Shown: one piece after another, positions 51,681 to 60,261 of the stretch
Position numbering within the stretch: the stretch's first letter is position 1
How the letters are laid out: each line of letters begins with the position of its first letter
Notes under the pieces: model-generated
The model's input: the letters and a program-made list of their open reading frames with translations, nothing else
What the model was told of the DNA's origin: nothing
Database searches by the model: none
Assembly (NCBI GenBank): GCA_965205905.1
Contig: CBDBHZ010000001.1
Location: forward strand, 62,001 to 126,000
Length of the DNA: 64,000 nucleotides
Source of the DNA: JAHZMA01 sp965205905
GTDB lineage: Bacteria; Pseudomonadota; Alphaproteobacteria; JABAAW01; JAHZMA01
Direction: 5' to 3'
Made by a program: the position numbers and the translations under genes

Positions 51681-54167
51681 ATGATAAAAACAAACGCCCT
51701 ACTTAAATCTATCTTGCTTGCTTTTGCCTTAATGGCAATAGTGGCGTGTGATAGTCATTCGAAGAAATTGACGATATCTGACACGCAATTGACGACCGAG
51801 ATAACACAAGATAATTTTGAAGAAAAGATGGACGAGGTTCGGTTGCATGGCGATGGTGCGAATGAAACCGATGAATTTAGCTTTACGCTATTGCATCATG
51901 TGAGCATGCAGAAAGACCCTAAATCGGTGGAAAATATTGAAGAGCTTGTGCTCAGGAGCGCCGATATCAATGCACAGACTCAAGATGGTAACACCCCATT
52001 ACATTTAGCAATTGCCAAAGGCTATACCAAAAATATACAAATATTACTTCAGAAAGGGGCTGATATCAATATCTTGAACAATGATAACAAATCCCCTGTA
52101 GATTTTGCAAAAGCACGAAAATATAAAAGCCTTTTTGATATTTTGGTTGGGGCGGATAAAAACCTTGATGCGGCGCGCGATGATTCTGGCAATAGATTGG
52201 CACATGATATGAGCTTTGCAGGAAATGAAGAATTTTTACAAAAGCTCATTGCGATGGGCGCCAATATCAATATACCAAATAAGTACGATAACACGCCGTT
52301 ACATTTTGCTATTATTACAGGGCATGAGCATATCATCAAGATTCTTCTGGATGCAGGTGCGGATATTGAAGCCAAAAATTATAACGGTATAACACCGTTG
52401 ACTTGGTCACTCAGAGGAGGAGGTCCACTATCGGTTACTAAGCAATTGCTACAAGCAGGTGCAAACATTGAGGCAAGGGATAAGGATGATGAAACGGCAT
52501 TGCATTGGGCAAGCTTTTTTGCAAAACCACATTTTATACAATTATTGCTTGAGATGGGTGCAGACATTGAAGCAAGAAACAATAAGGGCAATACCCCGTT
52601 ACATATTGCGAGTATGGATGAAGAGGCTGTGATGGCTGTTAAGGTTTTGCTTGCGGCAGGGGCAAACATTGAAGCAAAGAATAACAATGATAAAACACCG
52701 TTATATCTGGCAACTACAGCAGGGTTAGGCGATATTGTTGACGTGTTAATTGCGGCAAATGCAGAACGGATAGATGCCAATGTAGCAGATGAATATGGAA
52801 ACACGCCATTATATAATGCCGTAAGAGATGGAGATTATGCAAGGGTTGCCGAACTGATTAAGGCAGGCGCAGAGGTGAACATAAACATATCCAATGACGA
52901 GACAACGGCAACCCCTTTAAATTGGGCGTTAACGAGGCAACATGATGCGCTTGTTGACGCAATGATTGATGCGGGAGCATATATTAACGGTGCAATAAAA
53001 GGTTATAATGGCGCAACATTATTGCATCTGGCGATTGAGAATGACGATGTGGCGCGGGTTAAAAAACTGCTTGCCGCGGGTGCTGATACTGAGGCTAGAA
53101 CTTCTTTTGATAATGAGACGATGCTACATAAAGCAAGCAAGCAAGGAAATGCTGAAATTGTTACCATGTTGCTTGATATGGAAGCAAAACTTGAACTAAA
53201 AACCAAATATGGGCGTACGGCATTGGCAATTGCCATGCATCGTAATCATACCAATATTGTTAAAATATTGCTTGATGCTGGGGCGCGTATAAATTTTAGG
53301 GTAGATGGTAACGGCAACACGCCACTACATTGGGCAAGCGTGCAACAGGATGCAGAAATTTTACAAAAGGTGCTTGATGCGAAGCCACCGCTTAATAGTC
53401 AAGATAGAAAATACGGTTTTACGCCTTTACACAGGGCAAGCGCAATCGGTTATATACAAAATGTAAGCATGTTAGTTGATGCGGGTGCGGATATTACCAT
53501 CAAAGATACAACTGGTAAGCGAGCCGTAAATTATGCACAATATTTAGCCATTGTCGATTATTTAAGAGCGCCTTCAGCTTCATCAACAATACAGAAAAAA
53601 ACAATTTCAAGGCAACAATCTAACGGTGATTTGAATGAAAAATTAATGGATGCGCTACAAGTAGAAACCCTTGATGCTATTGCGCTGGTAAAAAAACACC
53701 TCAGCTTAGGGGCTGAATTTGATACCTATATTGCGCTGAGACATTCATTGCAGGACGCTTATCAAGCGGCTGATGATTGGACGGATGGCACGGAAGCAAC
53801 CATTGATGAAAAAGACCGTGCTGATGATATCCAGCAACCTAGGAGTAGCAGAAGCCCTTATCAAGACAATGATGATTATTCTTATAGTGCCTATTACCGC
53901 ACTCCCGTTACTTATTGGTTAGAAGAACTTATTGCGCGTGGCTATCCTGCATCGATGCTAGATGTGCACCGCTTATTATATCCACGCTATATGAAAAACG
54001 CAGGAATCGAAGATATAAAAGCACTGCTAGCACAGCCTGAAGATAACGGGCAAGCTACTGATATCAATATGCGTGACGCCATGGGCAGGACGCCTCTATA
54101 TATCGCAGATATTCAAGGCAATCAAGCCATATTTGATTATCTGAAACAAAATGGCGCGGATTACTAA
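51681..54167 (+). CDS. ankyrin-repeat lipoprotein
   Basis: 828 residues. The signal ILLAFALMAIVAC has a lipobox ending at Cys about residue 23. About fifteen ankyrin repeats run from about residue 65 to 630 (examples: GNTPLHLAIAKGYTKNIQIL, NTPLHFAIITGHEHIIKILL, TPLTWSLRGGGPLSVTKQLL, ETALHWASFFAKPHFIQLLL, TPLHRASAIGYIQNVSML). A non-repeat segment (about 630-770) follows, with a charged Asp/Ser region, then a last repeat (MGRTPLYIADIQGNQAIFDYL) at the C-terminus. Ankyrin arrays bind proteins. As a lipoprotein it would sit in the periplasm or on the surface. Divergent from the smaller ankyrin gene, with the small ORF between. Partner unknown. Confidence 0.85.
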   Translation: MIKTNALLKSILLAFALMAIVACDSHSKKLTISDTQLTTEITQDNFEEKMDEVRLHGDGANETDEFSFTLLHHVSMQKDPKSVENIEELVLRSADINAQTQDGNTPLHLAIAKGYTKNIQILLQKGADINILNNDNKSPVDFAKARKYKSLFDILVGADKNLDAARDDSGNRLAHDMSFAGNEEFLQKLIAMGANINIPNKYDNTPLHFAIITGHEHIIKILLDAGADIEAKNYNGITPLTWSLRGGGPLSVTKQLLQAGANIEARDKDDETALHWASFFAKPHFIQLLLEMGADIEARNNKGNTPLHIASMDEEAVMAVKVLLAAGANIEAKNNNDKTPLYLATTAGLGDIVDVLIAANAERIDANVADEYGNTPLYNAVRDGDYARVAELIKAGAEVNINISNDETTATPLNWALTRQHDALVDAMIDAGAYINGAIKGYNGATLLHLAIENDDVARVKKLLAAGADTEARTSFDNETMLHKASKQGNAEIVTMLLDMEAKLELKTKYGRTALAIAMHRNHTNIVKILLDAGARINFRVDGNGNTPLHWASVQQDAEILQKVLDAKPPLNSQDRKYGFTPLHRASAIGYIQNVSMLVDAGADITIKDTTGKRAVNYAQYLAIVDYLRAPSASSTIQKKTISRQQSNGDLNEKLMDALQVETLDAIALVKKHLSLGAEFDTYIALRHSLQDAYQAADDWTDGTEATIDEKDRADDIQQPRSSRSPYQDNDDYSYSAYYRTPVTYWLEELIARGYPASMLDVHRLLYPRYMKNAGIEDIKALLAQPEDNGQATDINMRDAMGRTPLYIADIQGNQAIFDYLKQNGADY

Positions 54168-54520
54168 CGGTAACTTCGGCAAGCTCACCGCATATTTCTG
54201 CTAGAATTATGGTAGAACAATAATTCGCTAGTTGGGAGTGCGGACTCATTAATATATGGGGGGGCTTTGCGGAGTTGGTTTTATGTATCAAGGGGGGTGC
54301 GGACTGGCTTCTCGATGCGCGCTTGTCAAATTTTTGTCCGTTGGACAATTTGCCAAGCAGACGCCTCTTGCCAGTTTCGGTTTGCCCTTGTTACCAATGG
54401 CGGGCAAACCTCACCCTTAAAATCCCCCCGCTGTATTTCAATACTGGCGGAGGAGTGCGTTGCAGTTACTCAATACGAGGGCGGTGCGTGTCGAGGGTTA
54501 CAATTCTAGCGGATTAATGC
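54168..54520. other. 353-base intergenic region made mostly of repeat modules
   Basis: Apart from repeat copy 5 (54246-54494) there is about 75 bases of unremarkable sequence after the ankyrin gene. Short open frames here (for example 54267-54517) read through the repeats and are not credible genes. Confidence 0.5.
54246..54494. repeat. composite palindromic repeat, copy 5
   Basis: Starts with the inverted module CATTAATATATGGGGGG-GCTTTGCGGA (54246-54273). The hairpin element opens ATCAAGGGGGGTGCGG (54288-54303) with the same interior as copies 1 and 2, the tip reading TGTCCGTTGGACA. Its right arm is interrupted by about 40 extra bases that contain their own inverted pair (GGTTTGCCC against GGGCAAACC). 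CCCCCCGCTGTATTTCAAT follows, and then the complement of CGACACGCACCGCCCTCG. Confidence 0.7.
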
Positions 54521-55612
54521 TTACCGATTAAACTTTGTCTTATTCACCAACAAAAACGCTTGTTTGCGCTTGTTATAAATATCGGAGAGTGGCGCGGTGT
54601 CGCGTTTGAAACTATCCCAATTCTCCACCATATCAGCCAAATCACTCGGCGCATCACCCCCCGCATCGCTCGCCAAACGCGCCCCATCACTGGCAGGATA
54701 TTCAAAATTCTGCATCGCATATTGTTGCTGAATCTTATCACTCAACATAAATTCTATCAGCTTTTCAGCATTTGCAACATGAGGCGCGTGCTTTAATAGC
54801 GCAACACCGCTGATATTCATATGCGTGCCAGTGCTATCATCAGTGCCATCACCCGCCTGATTCGGAAACACCAGATTCACCTTATCCGCGGCTTTGCGCT
54901 GGTCGTCATTAGCCATCATCAGCCCGTAATAATAGCTGTTGCCGATGGCAATATCGCATATACCATTGGCAATGGCGGTGATTTGCGCACGGTCGTTGCC
55001 TTGCGGGGTGCGCGCCAGATTCTGCTTCACATCAAGCAACCATTGCTCGGTTTTATCAGCACCCCAATGATGAATAAATGACGCAAACAGCCCTAAATTA
55101 TAGTCATGCGTGCCACTGCGCGTGCAGATTTTACCGCGCCATTTCGGGTCAGCCAAATCCTGATAATCCTGAATCGCACCTGTTGGCACACGCGTTTTAG
55201 AGACATAGATAAGCCTTGCGCGTTGCGTTAGTGCCAGCCAATGCCGGTTTTTATCACGCAAATAAGCGGGCAAACGTTGAATATTTAAGCCGTCAATATC
55301 TATCTGTTGCGTGATACTTTCATTTACCGCATCTTCAAGGCGGGCATAATCGCTGGTGAGCAAAATATCGGCAGGGCTGCCTTTGCCTTCGGCTTTAATG
55401 CGCGCCACCAAACCCTTGCTGGCACTGATAAGATTAACCTTAATGCCTGTTTCTTTGGTAAATTCTTCAAACAAAGGCGCAACCAAAAAGCTTTGCCGAA
55501 ATGAGTAAATATTCACCTCTTGCTGTTTGTTTTGGGCGTGAGATAATGGCGTGAAAGTCAGTAATAGCAACAATGCCAGAAAGTGATAGCGAAAATGGCG
55601 GTAAAAAATCAT
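54521..55612 (-). CDS. Fe(3+)-type ABC transporter substrate-binding protein
   Basis: 363 residues from the ATG at 55612. The frame extends upstream, but the cleavable signal (YHFLALLLLLTFTPLSHAQ) begins here. The fold is that of FbpA/FutA/IdiA: EVNIYSFRQSFLVAPLFEEFTKETGIKVN, SPADILLTSDYARL, RLIYVSKTRV, DLADPKWRGKICTRSGTHDYN, GNDRAQITAIANGICDIAIGNSYYYGLM (paired Tyr ligands of the iron site) and NISGVALLKHAPH. It delivers ferric iron in the periplasm. No permease or ATPase gene is adjacent. A Fur-like box lies 25 bases upstream of the start. Confidence 0.85.
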   Translation of the reverse strand: MIFYRHFRYHFLALLLLLTFTPLSHAQNKQQEVNIYSFRQSFLVAPLFEEFTKETGIKVNLISASKGLVARIKAEGKGSPADILLTSDYARLEDAVNESITQQIDIDGLNIQRLPAYLRDKNRHWLALTQRARLIYVSKTRVPTGAIQDYQDLADPKWRGKICTRSGTHDYNLGLFASFIHHWGADKTEQWLLDVKQNLARTPQGNDRAQITAIANGICDIAIGNSYYYGLMMANDDQRKAADKVNLVFPNQAGDGTDDSTGTHMNISGVALLKHAPHVANAEKLIEFMLSDKIQQQYAMQNFEYPASDGARLASDAGGDAPSDLADMVENWDSFKRDTAPLSDIYNKRKQAFLLVNKTKFNR

Positions 55613-55636
55613 GGCGCATGTTTCCTTAAATAAAGT

Positions 55637-55655
55637 GCAAATGATAATTATTCTT
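55637..55655 (-). promoter_or_regulatory. Fur-like iron box
   Basis: GCAAATGATAATTATTCTT matches the classical 19-base Fur consensus (GATAATGATAATCATTATC) at 14 positions by hand alignment. It sits just upstream of the iron-binding protein gene, which would be repressed when iron is plentiful. Confidence 0.55.
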
Positions 55656-55830
55656 AACCAGCGATGCAAGATAAATTTTAACAATAATGCCCAATAATAT
55701 TTTGGTAATAATATTTTGGAATAATGTTTGATTATTGTTGTCATATATTATATTATGCCTCAAAATTATGGGCTTCCGATAGGCGGAATGGCTTGTAAAA
55801 AATTAATACCTTATTGATGAAAAAACTATT

Positions 55831-56538
55831 GTGAAAAAATTACTATTATTGATTGCCTTAACCCTGATGCCACTCACAAATTTGCACGCGCAAATCGGGC
55901 AATATCGGGGTGTGCCGCCCGAACAAACAACTCACACCTATATTGGCTTTGTTACGGGGTTCTTGCCGTTTATTGATACCACATCTAATGATAATATTGT
56001 GTTAGAGAATAATAGCGCGCTCGGCTTGCTATGGGGGTATCAATCAAATGATTATCTGGCGGTAGAGCTTATGCAGAAAAATGTTGTTGTATCGAATATC
56101 GTGTTTCAAGCACCCGCCGATGGAGAAAATCGTTTTTTTGAGGGCAGGGGCAAGCTGGATATGCGGTCGCTTAATTTCAACTATTTCATTAAAGACCTCT
56201 CTAAGGGTGAAGAGCCGAAGGGAACGCGCAAATTGGTTTTTACCTATGGTATCGGGCAATATCAGGGCTTGTATCATGGTGAAGGTAGGATTAACAAACG
56301 TGGCCCTTATAAAGAGACGCATGGTGATAGAGGCTATTTCAACCGCTTTGCATTAGGGGTGCAAACACAAGTGAAAGAGGTGGTAAAGCGCGGTGGTGCT
56401 AAATCATATCTTAATTTGCGTATTAATTATTATCGTGAGGAAGTAACAAGTGCGGGCTTTCATGACCCCACATTATTCAATACTGGCTTGGTTAGCACAA
56501 TATCGGGCGTAGAATTTATGGTGTTGTCTAGCTTTTGA
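55831..56538 (+). CDS. small outer-membrane beta-barrel protein
   Basis: 235 residues with a GTG start at 55831. A cleavable signal (KLLLLIALTLMPLTNLHAQ) is followed by about eight amphipathic strands (TYIGFVTGFLPFID, ALGLLWGYQSNDYLAVELM, MRSLNFNYFI, LVFTYGIGQYQGLYHGEG, FNRFALGVQTQV, SYLNLRINYYREEV), closing FMVLSSF with the C-terminal Phe. The YLAVEL strand resembles the OmpW/porin-type 'outer-membrane protein beta-barrel' family. Function unknown. It overlaps the convergent ogt gene by 11 bases and is divergent from the iron-binding protein gene, so it might respond to the same Fur-like site (inference). Confidence 0.65.
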   Translation: MKKLLLLIALTLMPLTNLHAQIGQYRGVPPEQTTHTYIGFVTGFLPFIDTTSNDNIVLENNSALGLLWGYQSNDYLAVELMQKNVVVSNIVFQAPADGENRFFEGRGKLDMRSLNFNYFIKDLSKGEEPKGTRKLVFTYGIGQYQGLYHGEGRINKRGPYKETHGDRGYFNRFALGVQTQVKEVVKRGGAKSYLNLRINYYREEVTSAGFHDPTLFNTGLVSTISGVEFMVLSSF

Positions 56539-57115
56539 TTTCTGCTTGTTGCAAAGCGATTTTACAATCCGCGCCATAGGCATATTGTGTCTTCGCGCCA
56601 TTGCTACGCGCATTCTTATGAATGATTCGATGGCAGGGCAGAAATAACGCTATCGGGTTGCGTGCCACAATATGAGTGCCAACCGCCCTTGAATGACTGT
56701 TAAAATTATCAGCTAACGCGCTATAGCTAATATCGCATTTACCGAATGGAATCTCAGCCATGCACTGCCACCCTCGATGCTGATATGGGGTGCCGACCAA
56801 TGAAAGAGGCGGTATTATCGCGCCTTTACTGGTGAAAAATTGCTGAATATCGTGGTTAATATCGCGCATTATTGTTGGTGATTTTTGAAGCATTTTGCCC
56901 GCATTAAAAACCTGTAAATTAGCATTTTGCATATGCCCTAGCAATGCTTGTTCATCAAGAATGTTGCCGTCTCTATCCGCACCGAAACCCAACGCACATA
57001 TTCTGCCATCAAACATGGCATAAAGCACCAGCCCATAATCGGTTTGCGCGCTATCATAAGTAATGATACCCTCGCGCCTCTTGAAATCCTGTTTCGTTAT
57101 AGTGTCAATATCCAT
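56528..57115 (-). CDS. ogt: methylated-DNA--protein-cysteine methyltransferase (Ogt type)
   Basis: 195 residues. The suicide cysteine motif PCHRIIHKN (about residues 158-166) is intact. Before it are the helix-turn-helix stretch QCMAEIPFGKCDISYSALA with its Arg/Asn-containing recognition loop (SRAVGTHIVARNPIALFLP). The N-terminal domain (YDSAQTDYGLVLYAMFDGRICALGFG) is the usual RNase-H-like lead. It directly reverses O6-methylguanine. It starts three bases after the LysR-type gene ends and is last in the gapR-mutM-lysR-ogt unit. Confidence 0.85.
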   Translation of the reverse strand: MDIDTITKQDFKRREGIITYDSAQTDYGLVLYAMFDGRICALGFGADRDGNILDEQALLGHMQNANLQVFNAGKMLQKSPTIMRDINHDIQQFFTSKGAIIPPLSLVGTPYQHRGWQCMAEIPFGKCDISYSALADNFNSHSRAVGTHIVARNPIALFLPCHRIIHKNARSNGAKTQYAYGADCKIALQQAEIKS

Positions 57116-57118
57116 TTA

Positions 57119-58054
57119 CTATCTCCAATGTAAACGGGCGGCATAATCAATCAGCATATCTTTCAGCTTGCGTTCAAACTTCCGCAATTTACGGTCTTTC
57201 AACCAGCCCATGCGCGTTTCAAAATACGGGAAATCATCCGCCATAGATAAAGCACTCAAACCTCTCGCCCCCAATTCCTCACGCGCCATGCCACATAAAA
57301 TCCCCACCCCAAAACCGCTTTTGATATATTCAATCAGCACATCGGAATCAGCGGCTGAAAAAATCGGCTGAAACTGTAAATTATGAGCGGTAAAATGCTG
57401 TGCCAATCCGCGCCTGCCGGTAATGCCCTCAATATAAGTGAGCAGTGGATAGTGTTGTAAATCCGCTAGTGTAACGGCATCAAGCGCGTTTAGCGGATGG
57501 GTTGTTGGCAAGCCCAGAATATGCCGCCAGCGATACAGGCTAACATGGCTGATGGCTTTATCGCTACTTAAACTTTCGGTGCAGATGATAAAATCCACCT
57601 CGTTACGATGCAGTAGATTCAGCAATTCGGTGGGGCGTCCCTGATGAAAATTCAACCGCACTTTCGGATATTCTTTGCTAAATTGCTTCAGCGGTTCGGG
57701 CAGAAAATAGCGCGCTTGGGCATGGGTGGTGGCAATGCTTAATGTGCCGCTATCTTCGGCATGGTAATCGGCAGAAAGCGCGTTGATATTATGCTCCGCC
57801 TGCAGCATCGTATCTATCTGGCTTAGAATCTGTTGCCCGAATGGTGTTAGCCCATCAAGGCGTTTGCCGTTGCGGTAAAAAATGCTCTGCTTTAACTCGG
57901 CTTCAATCTGTTGCAACCGCCTGCTTAATGCCGATTGCGCGGTATGTAATTGCTGGGCTGCGTGCGAGATATTCCCGCCATTTTCAGCCAGTAATTTGAT
58001 GAGCTTAATTTGTAATAGGTTCAAGTTGTTTGCCTCATTCCTGACACTCCCCAC
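57119..58054 (-). CDS. LysR-type regulator, CysB-like
   Basis: 311 residues. The N-terminal winged HTH (LKLLAENGGNISHAAQQLHTAQSALSRRLQQIEAELKQSIFYR, about 20-62) is typical of LysR. The effector domain has the CysB/Cbl signature TTHAQARYFLPEPLKQF (about 110-126) and VRLNFHQGRPTELLNLL, which form the sulfate/O-acetylserine-type pocket. No cysteine or sulfur genes are adjacent, so the regulon is not evident. It overlaps the end of mutM by 20 bases. Confidence 0.8.
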   Translation of the reverse strand: MGSVRNEANNLNLLQIKLIKLLAENGGNISHAAQQLHTAQSALSRRLQQIEAELKQSIFYRNGKRLDGLTPFGQQILSQIDTMLQAEHNINALSADYHAEDSGTLSIATTHAQARYFLPEPLKQFSKEYPKVRLNFHQGRPTELLNLLHRNEVDFIICTESLSSDKAISHVSLYRWRHILGLPTTHPLNALDAVTLADLQHYPLLTYIEGITGRRGLAQHFTAHNLQFQPIFSAADSDVLIEYIKSGFGVGILCGMAREELGARGLSALSMADDFPYFETRMGWLKDRKLRKFERKLKDMLIDYAARLHWR

Positions 58055-58889
58055 AATAGAAACTTGCGCGGTTTTGTTGAATCAGCTTAACAATAACGCC
58101 TTTATGGCAATTTTTGCAGATGGTATCAGCCTGCCCATAAGCATTCCATTGATGCTGAAAATAACCCAAACTTCCCTCAGGCGCAGTGAAATCCGAAAAG
58201 CTAGACCCGCCCGCTTTAATCGCTTCGGTTAGCACTTTTATCACCGCATCGGTAAGTAACTGCCATTGTTTTTTGGTAAGACTATTCGCGCTTCGTTGCG
58301 GATTAATATGTGCGTGCCATAATGCCTCGCTACAATAGATATTGCCCATGCCCGCAATATTTTCCTGCGCCATCAAAAACGCTTTGATAGTGCCGTTACG
58401 ATTTTTAGCGCGTTCCATTAATATAGCGGCATCAATCTTATCCGCTATCGGGTCGCGCCCTAATTTCTGTAAAAAGCGATTATCATCCGCCTTATCGGCA
58501 TCAAACAAATCCATAAAGCCAAAACGGCGGGGGTCGTGATAGCATAGATATAGCGCTTGCTTATCAGCATTCCTGAAAGTAACAAACAAATGACCATGCT
58601 TTTCGGGGAAATCATTATTGGTATGCTTCAAAATTAGTTTGCCCGACATGCCAAAATGAATCAGCCATATCAACCTATCATCAAGGGTGAGCAACAAATA
58701 TTTGCCATGCCGTTTATAGTCGGTAATATGGCAATTTGTGATGCGTTTGATGAAATCAATGGGAAAGGGGAAACGTAAATCTGCCCGTGTGATGTTGCTT
58801 GATTCGATGCAAGGTGCGTTATAATTACCGCCGCCTAAAAAGCTTTTAAGCCCTCGCCTGATGGTTTCAACTTCGGGTAATTCGGGCAA
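58035..58889 (-). CDS. mutM: formamidopyrimidine-DNA glycosylase
   Basis: 284 residues. The catalytic Pro after the start Met and Glu3 (PELPEVETIRRGL) are intact, with the beta-lyase Lys in HGKYLLLTL. AGMGNIYCSEALWHAHINP carries the helix-two-turn-helix. The C-terminal zinc finger is C-KN-C...C-GE-C. It removes 8-oxoguanine and other oxidised purines from DNA. GapR lies 12 bases upstream and a LysR gene overlaps its end. Confidence 0.95.
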   Translation of the reverse strand: MPELPEVETIRRGLKSFLGGGNYNAPCIESSNITRADLRFPFPIDFIKRITNCHITDYKRHGKYLLLTLDDRLIWLIHFGMSGKLILKHTNNDFPEKHGHLFVTFRNADKQALYLCYHDPRRFGFMDLFDADKADDNRFLQKLGRDPIADKIDAAILMERAKNRNGTIKAFLMAQENIAGMGNIYCSEALWHAHINPQRSANSLTKKQWQLLTDAVIKVLTEAIKAGGSSFSDFTAPEGSLGYFQHQWNAYGQADTICKNCHKGVIVKLIQQNRASFYCGECQE

Positions 58890-58901
58890 TCTTTATCGCC
58901 T

Positions 58902-59144
58902 TTACAAGCCCAATGCTTCGCGATAGAGCGCGATAATTTCATCGGTCTGTGCCAAATCGCTCTTATCCATTTTGCGTAATTTAACGATTTGCCGTAAGAT
59001 TTTCACCTCAAAACCCATACCGCGTGCTTCGGAATATACTGTGCTAATATCTTCGGCAATGGATTGCTTCTCTTCTTCTAACCGTTCAACGCGTTCAACA
59101 ATTCCTTGCAATTTTTCAGGCATAAAGGGGCGTGCTTCAATCAT
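58902..59144 (-). CDS. gapR: GapR family nucleoid-associated protein (DUF2312)
   Basis: 80 residues. The family pattern is clear: LQGIVERVERLEEEKQSIAEDISTVYSEARGMGFEVKILRQIVKLRKMD, then DEIIALYREALG. GapR tetramers encircle overtwisted DNA ahead of polymerases and help chromosome replication in Alphaproteobacteria. A perfect GGAGGA ribosome site precedes the ATG. First in the minus-strand unit with mutM. Confidence 0.9.
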   Translation of the reverse strand: MIEARPFMPEKLQGIVERVERLEEEKQSIAEDISTVYSEARGMGFEVKILRQIVKLRKMDKSDLAQTDEIIALYREALGL

Positions 59145-59305
59145 TTTATCCTCCGTTATAATGATTCGCTATTAGTAACATATCAACATTATTATTGGCA
59201 AGTGCTATCATGTTTATTTAAGAATTGCACATTGTTATTATATGGGTTATAACATGGTTTATGATAGATTCATACGCGACTAATGGGCGTAAAATCGGGG
59301 CGGGA

Positions 59306-59335
59306 TTGATATAAATTTCTTTTTGGGTCGATAAT
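59306..59335 (+). promoter_or_regulatory. putative promoter of the rsmH-ftsL-ftsI-murE cluster
   Basis: TTGATA (59306-59311), 18 bases, GATAAT (59330-59335), only 11 bases before the rsmH ATG, so the leader would be very short. No mraZ gene lies in between. Confidence 0.4.
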
Positions 59336-59346
59336 TGCACAACATT

Positions 59347-60261
59347 ATGATTGCTGATTTTCCACATCAACCAGTTATGCTAACAAATGTGTTAGAATTT
59401 TTGCCTGTTGGTGAAAATTTACAAGTGATGGATGCCACCTATGGTGATGGGCATTACAGCAAGGCTTTGTTGCAAACAGGCGCGACTGTGTATGCGTTCG
59501 ATAAAGACCCTGAAGCCATTGAAAAGGCGCAAGATTCGCAAAAGCAACATTCACCGAAATTAAACCTATTCCATGCTGATTTTGCTGATTGCGTATCCCA
59601 TCTGCATGAGGTGGGTTGCACGGAGTTAGATGCGATGATTTTTGATTTAGGCGTTTCATCACGCCAGCTTGATGATGCGGAGCGGGGCTTTTCGTTTCGC
59701 CATGATGGCGCGTTAGATATGCGAATGGCAAAAGAGGGCAAAACGGCAGCTGATATTGTCAATGGCTACGATATGGGCGATTTGGCGCGGTTATTCTCGC
59801 GTGGGGGTGAGCAAAAATTCGCGCGTCTGCTTGCCAAAACTATTATTAGAAAACGCGAGGAAGCCGTGATTGACCGCACCAAACAGCTTGCGGATATTAT
59901 CAGTGCTGTGATTCCCCGTCATTTGCAAAAACGCGAGATTCACCCTGCGACTTTGGCATTTCAAGCGATTCGAATTGAGGTGAATCAGGAATTTGCGGCG
60001 ATTGATAATGCGCTGAAAGCCGCTGATACTCTGTTACGCAAAGGCGGTAGGCTGATAGTGGTGAGTTTTCATTCGCTAGAAGATAGAATTATCATGAAGC
60101 ATTTTAGGCGCGAACAAGGGGTATCGCGGTATCTGCCAGAACGTGATGCCGAGAATGATTATCGGATGTTGACCAGAAAAGCCATCACCCCAAGCGATGA
60201 TGAAATACGAAAAAATCCACGGGCGCGTTCGGCAAAAATGCGGGTGGCAGAAAAATGTTAA
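59347..60261 (+). CDS. rsmH: 16S rRNA (cytosine(1402)-N(4))-methyltransferase
   Basis: 304 residues from the ATG at 59347 (HQPVMLTNVLEFL); a TTG at 59335 opens the frame earlier but overlaps the -10 box. SAM-binding motifs: VMDATYGDGHYSKALL (about 26-41), AFDKDPEAIEKAQ, DAMIFDLGVSSRQLDDAERGFSFRHDGALDMRM (about 96-128), FAKL-type region and RGGRLIVVSFHSLEDRIIMKHFR (about 232-255). It methylates C1402 in the ribosomal decoding site. First gene of the division and cell-wall cluster; the usual upstream mraZ is missing. Confidence 0.95.
   Translation: MIADFPHQPVMLTNVLEFLPVGENLQVMDATYGDGHYSKALLQTGATVYAFDKDPEAIEKAQDSQKQHSPKLNLFHADFADCVSHLHEVGCTELDAMIFDLGVSSRQLDDAERGFSFRHDGALDMRMAKEGKTAADIVNGYDMGDLARLFSRGGEQKFARLLAKTIIRKREEAVIDRTKQLADIISAVIPRHLQKREIHPATLAFQAIRIEVNQEFAAIDNALKAADTLLRKGGRLIVVSFHSLEDRIIMKHFRREQGVSRYLPERDAENDYRMLTRKAITPSDDEIRKNPRARSAKMRVAEKC

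Noticed and set aside
54267..54517. Two overlapping 80-codon plus-strand frames
   Set aside because: Made of repeat sequence (hairpin element and flanking modules); no ribosome site.
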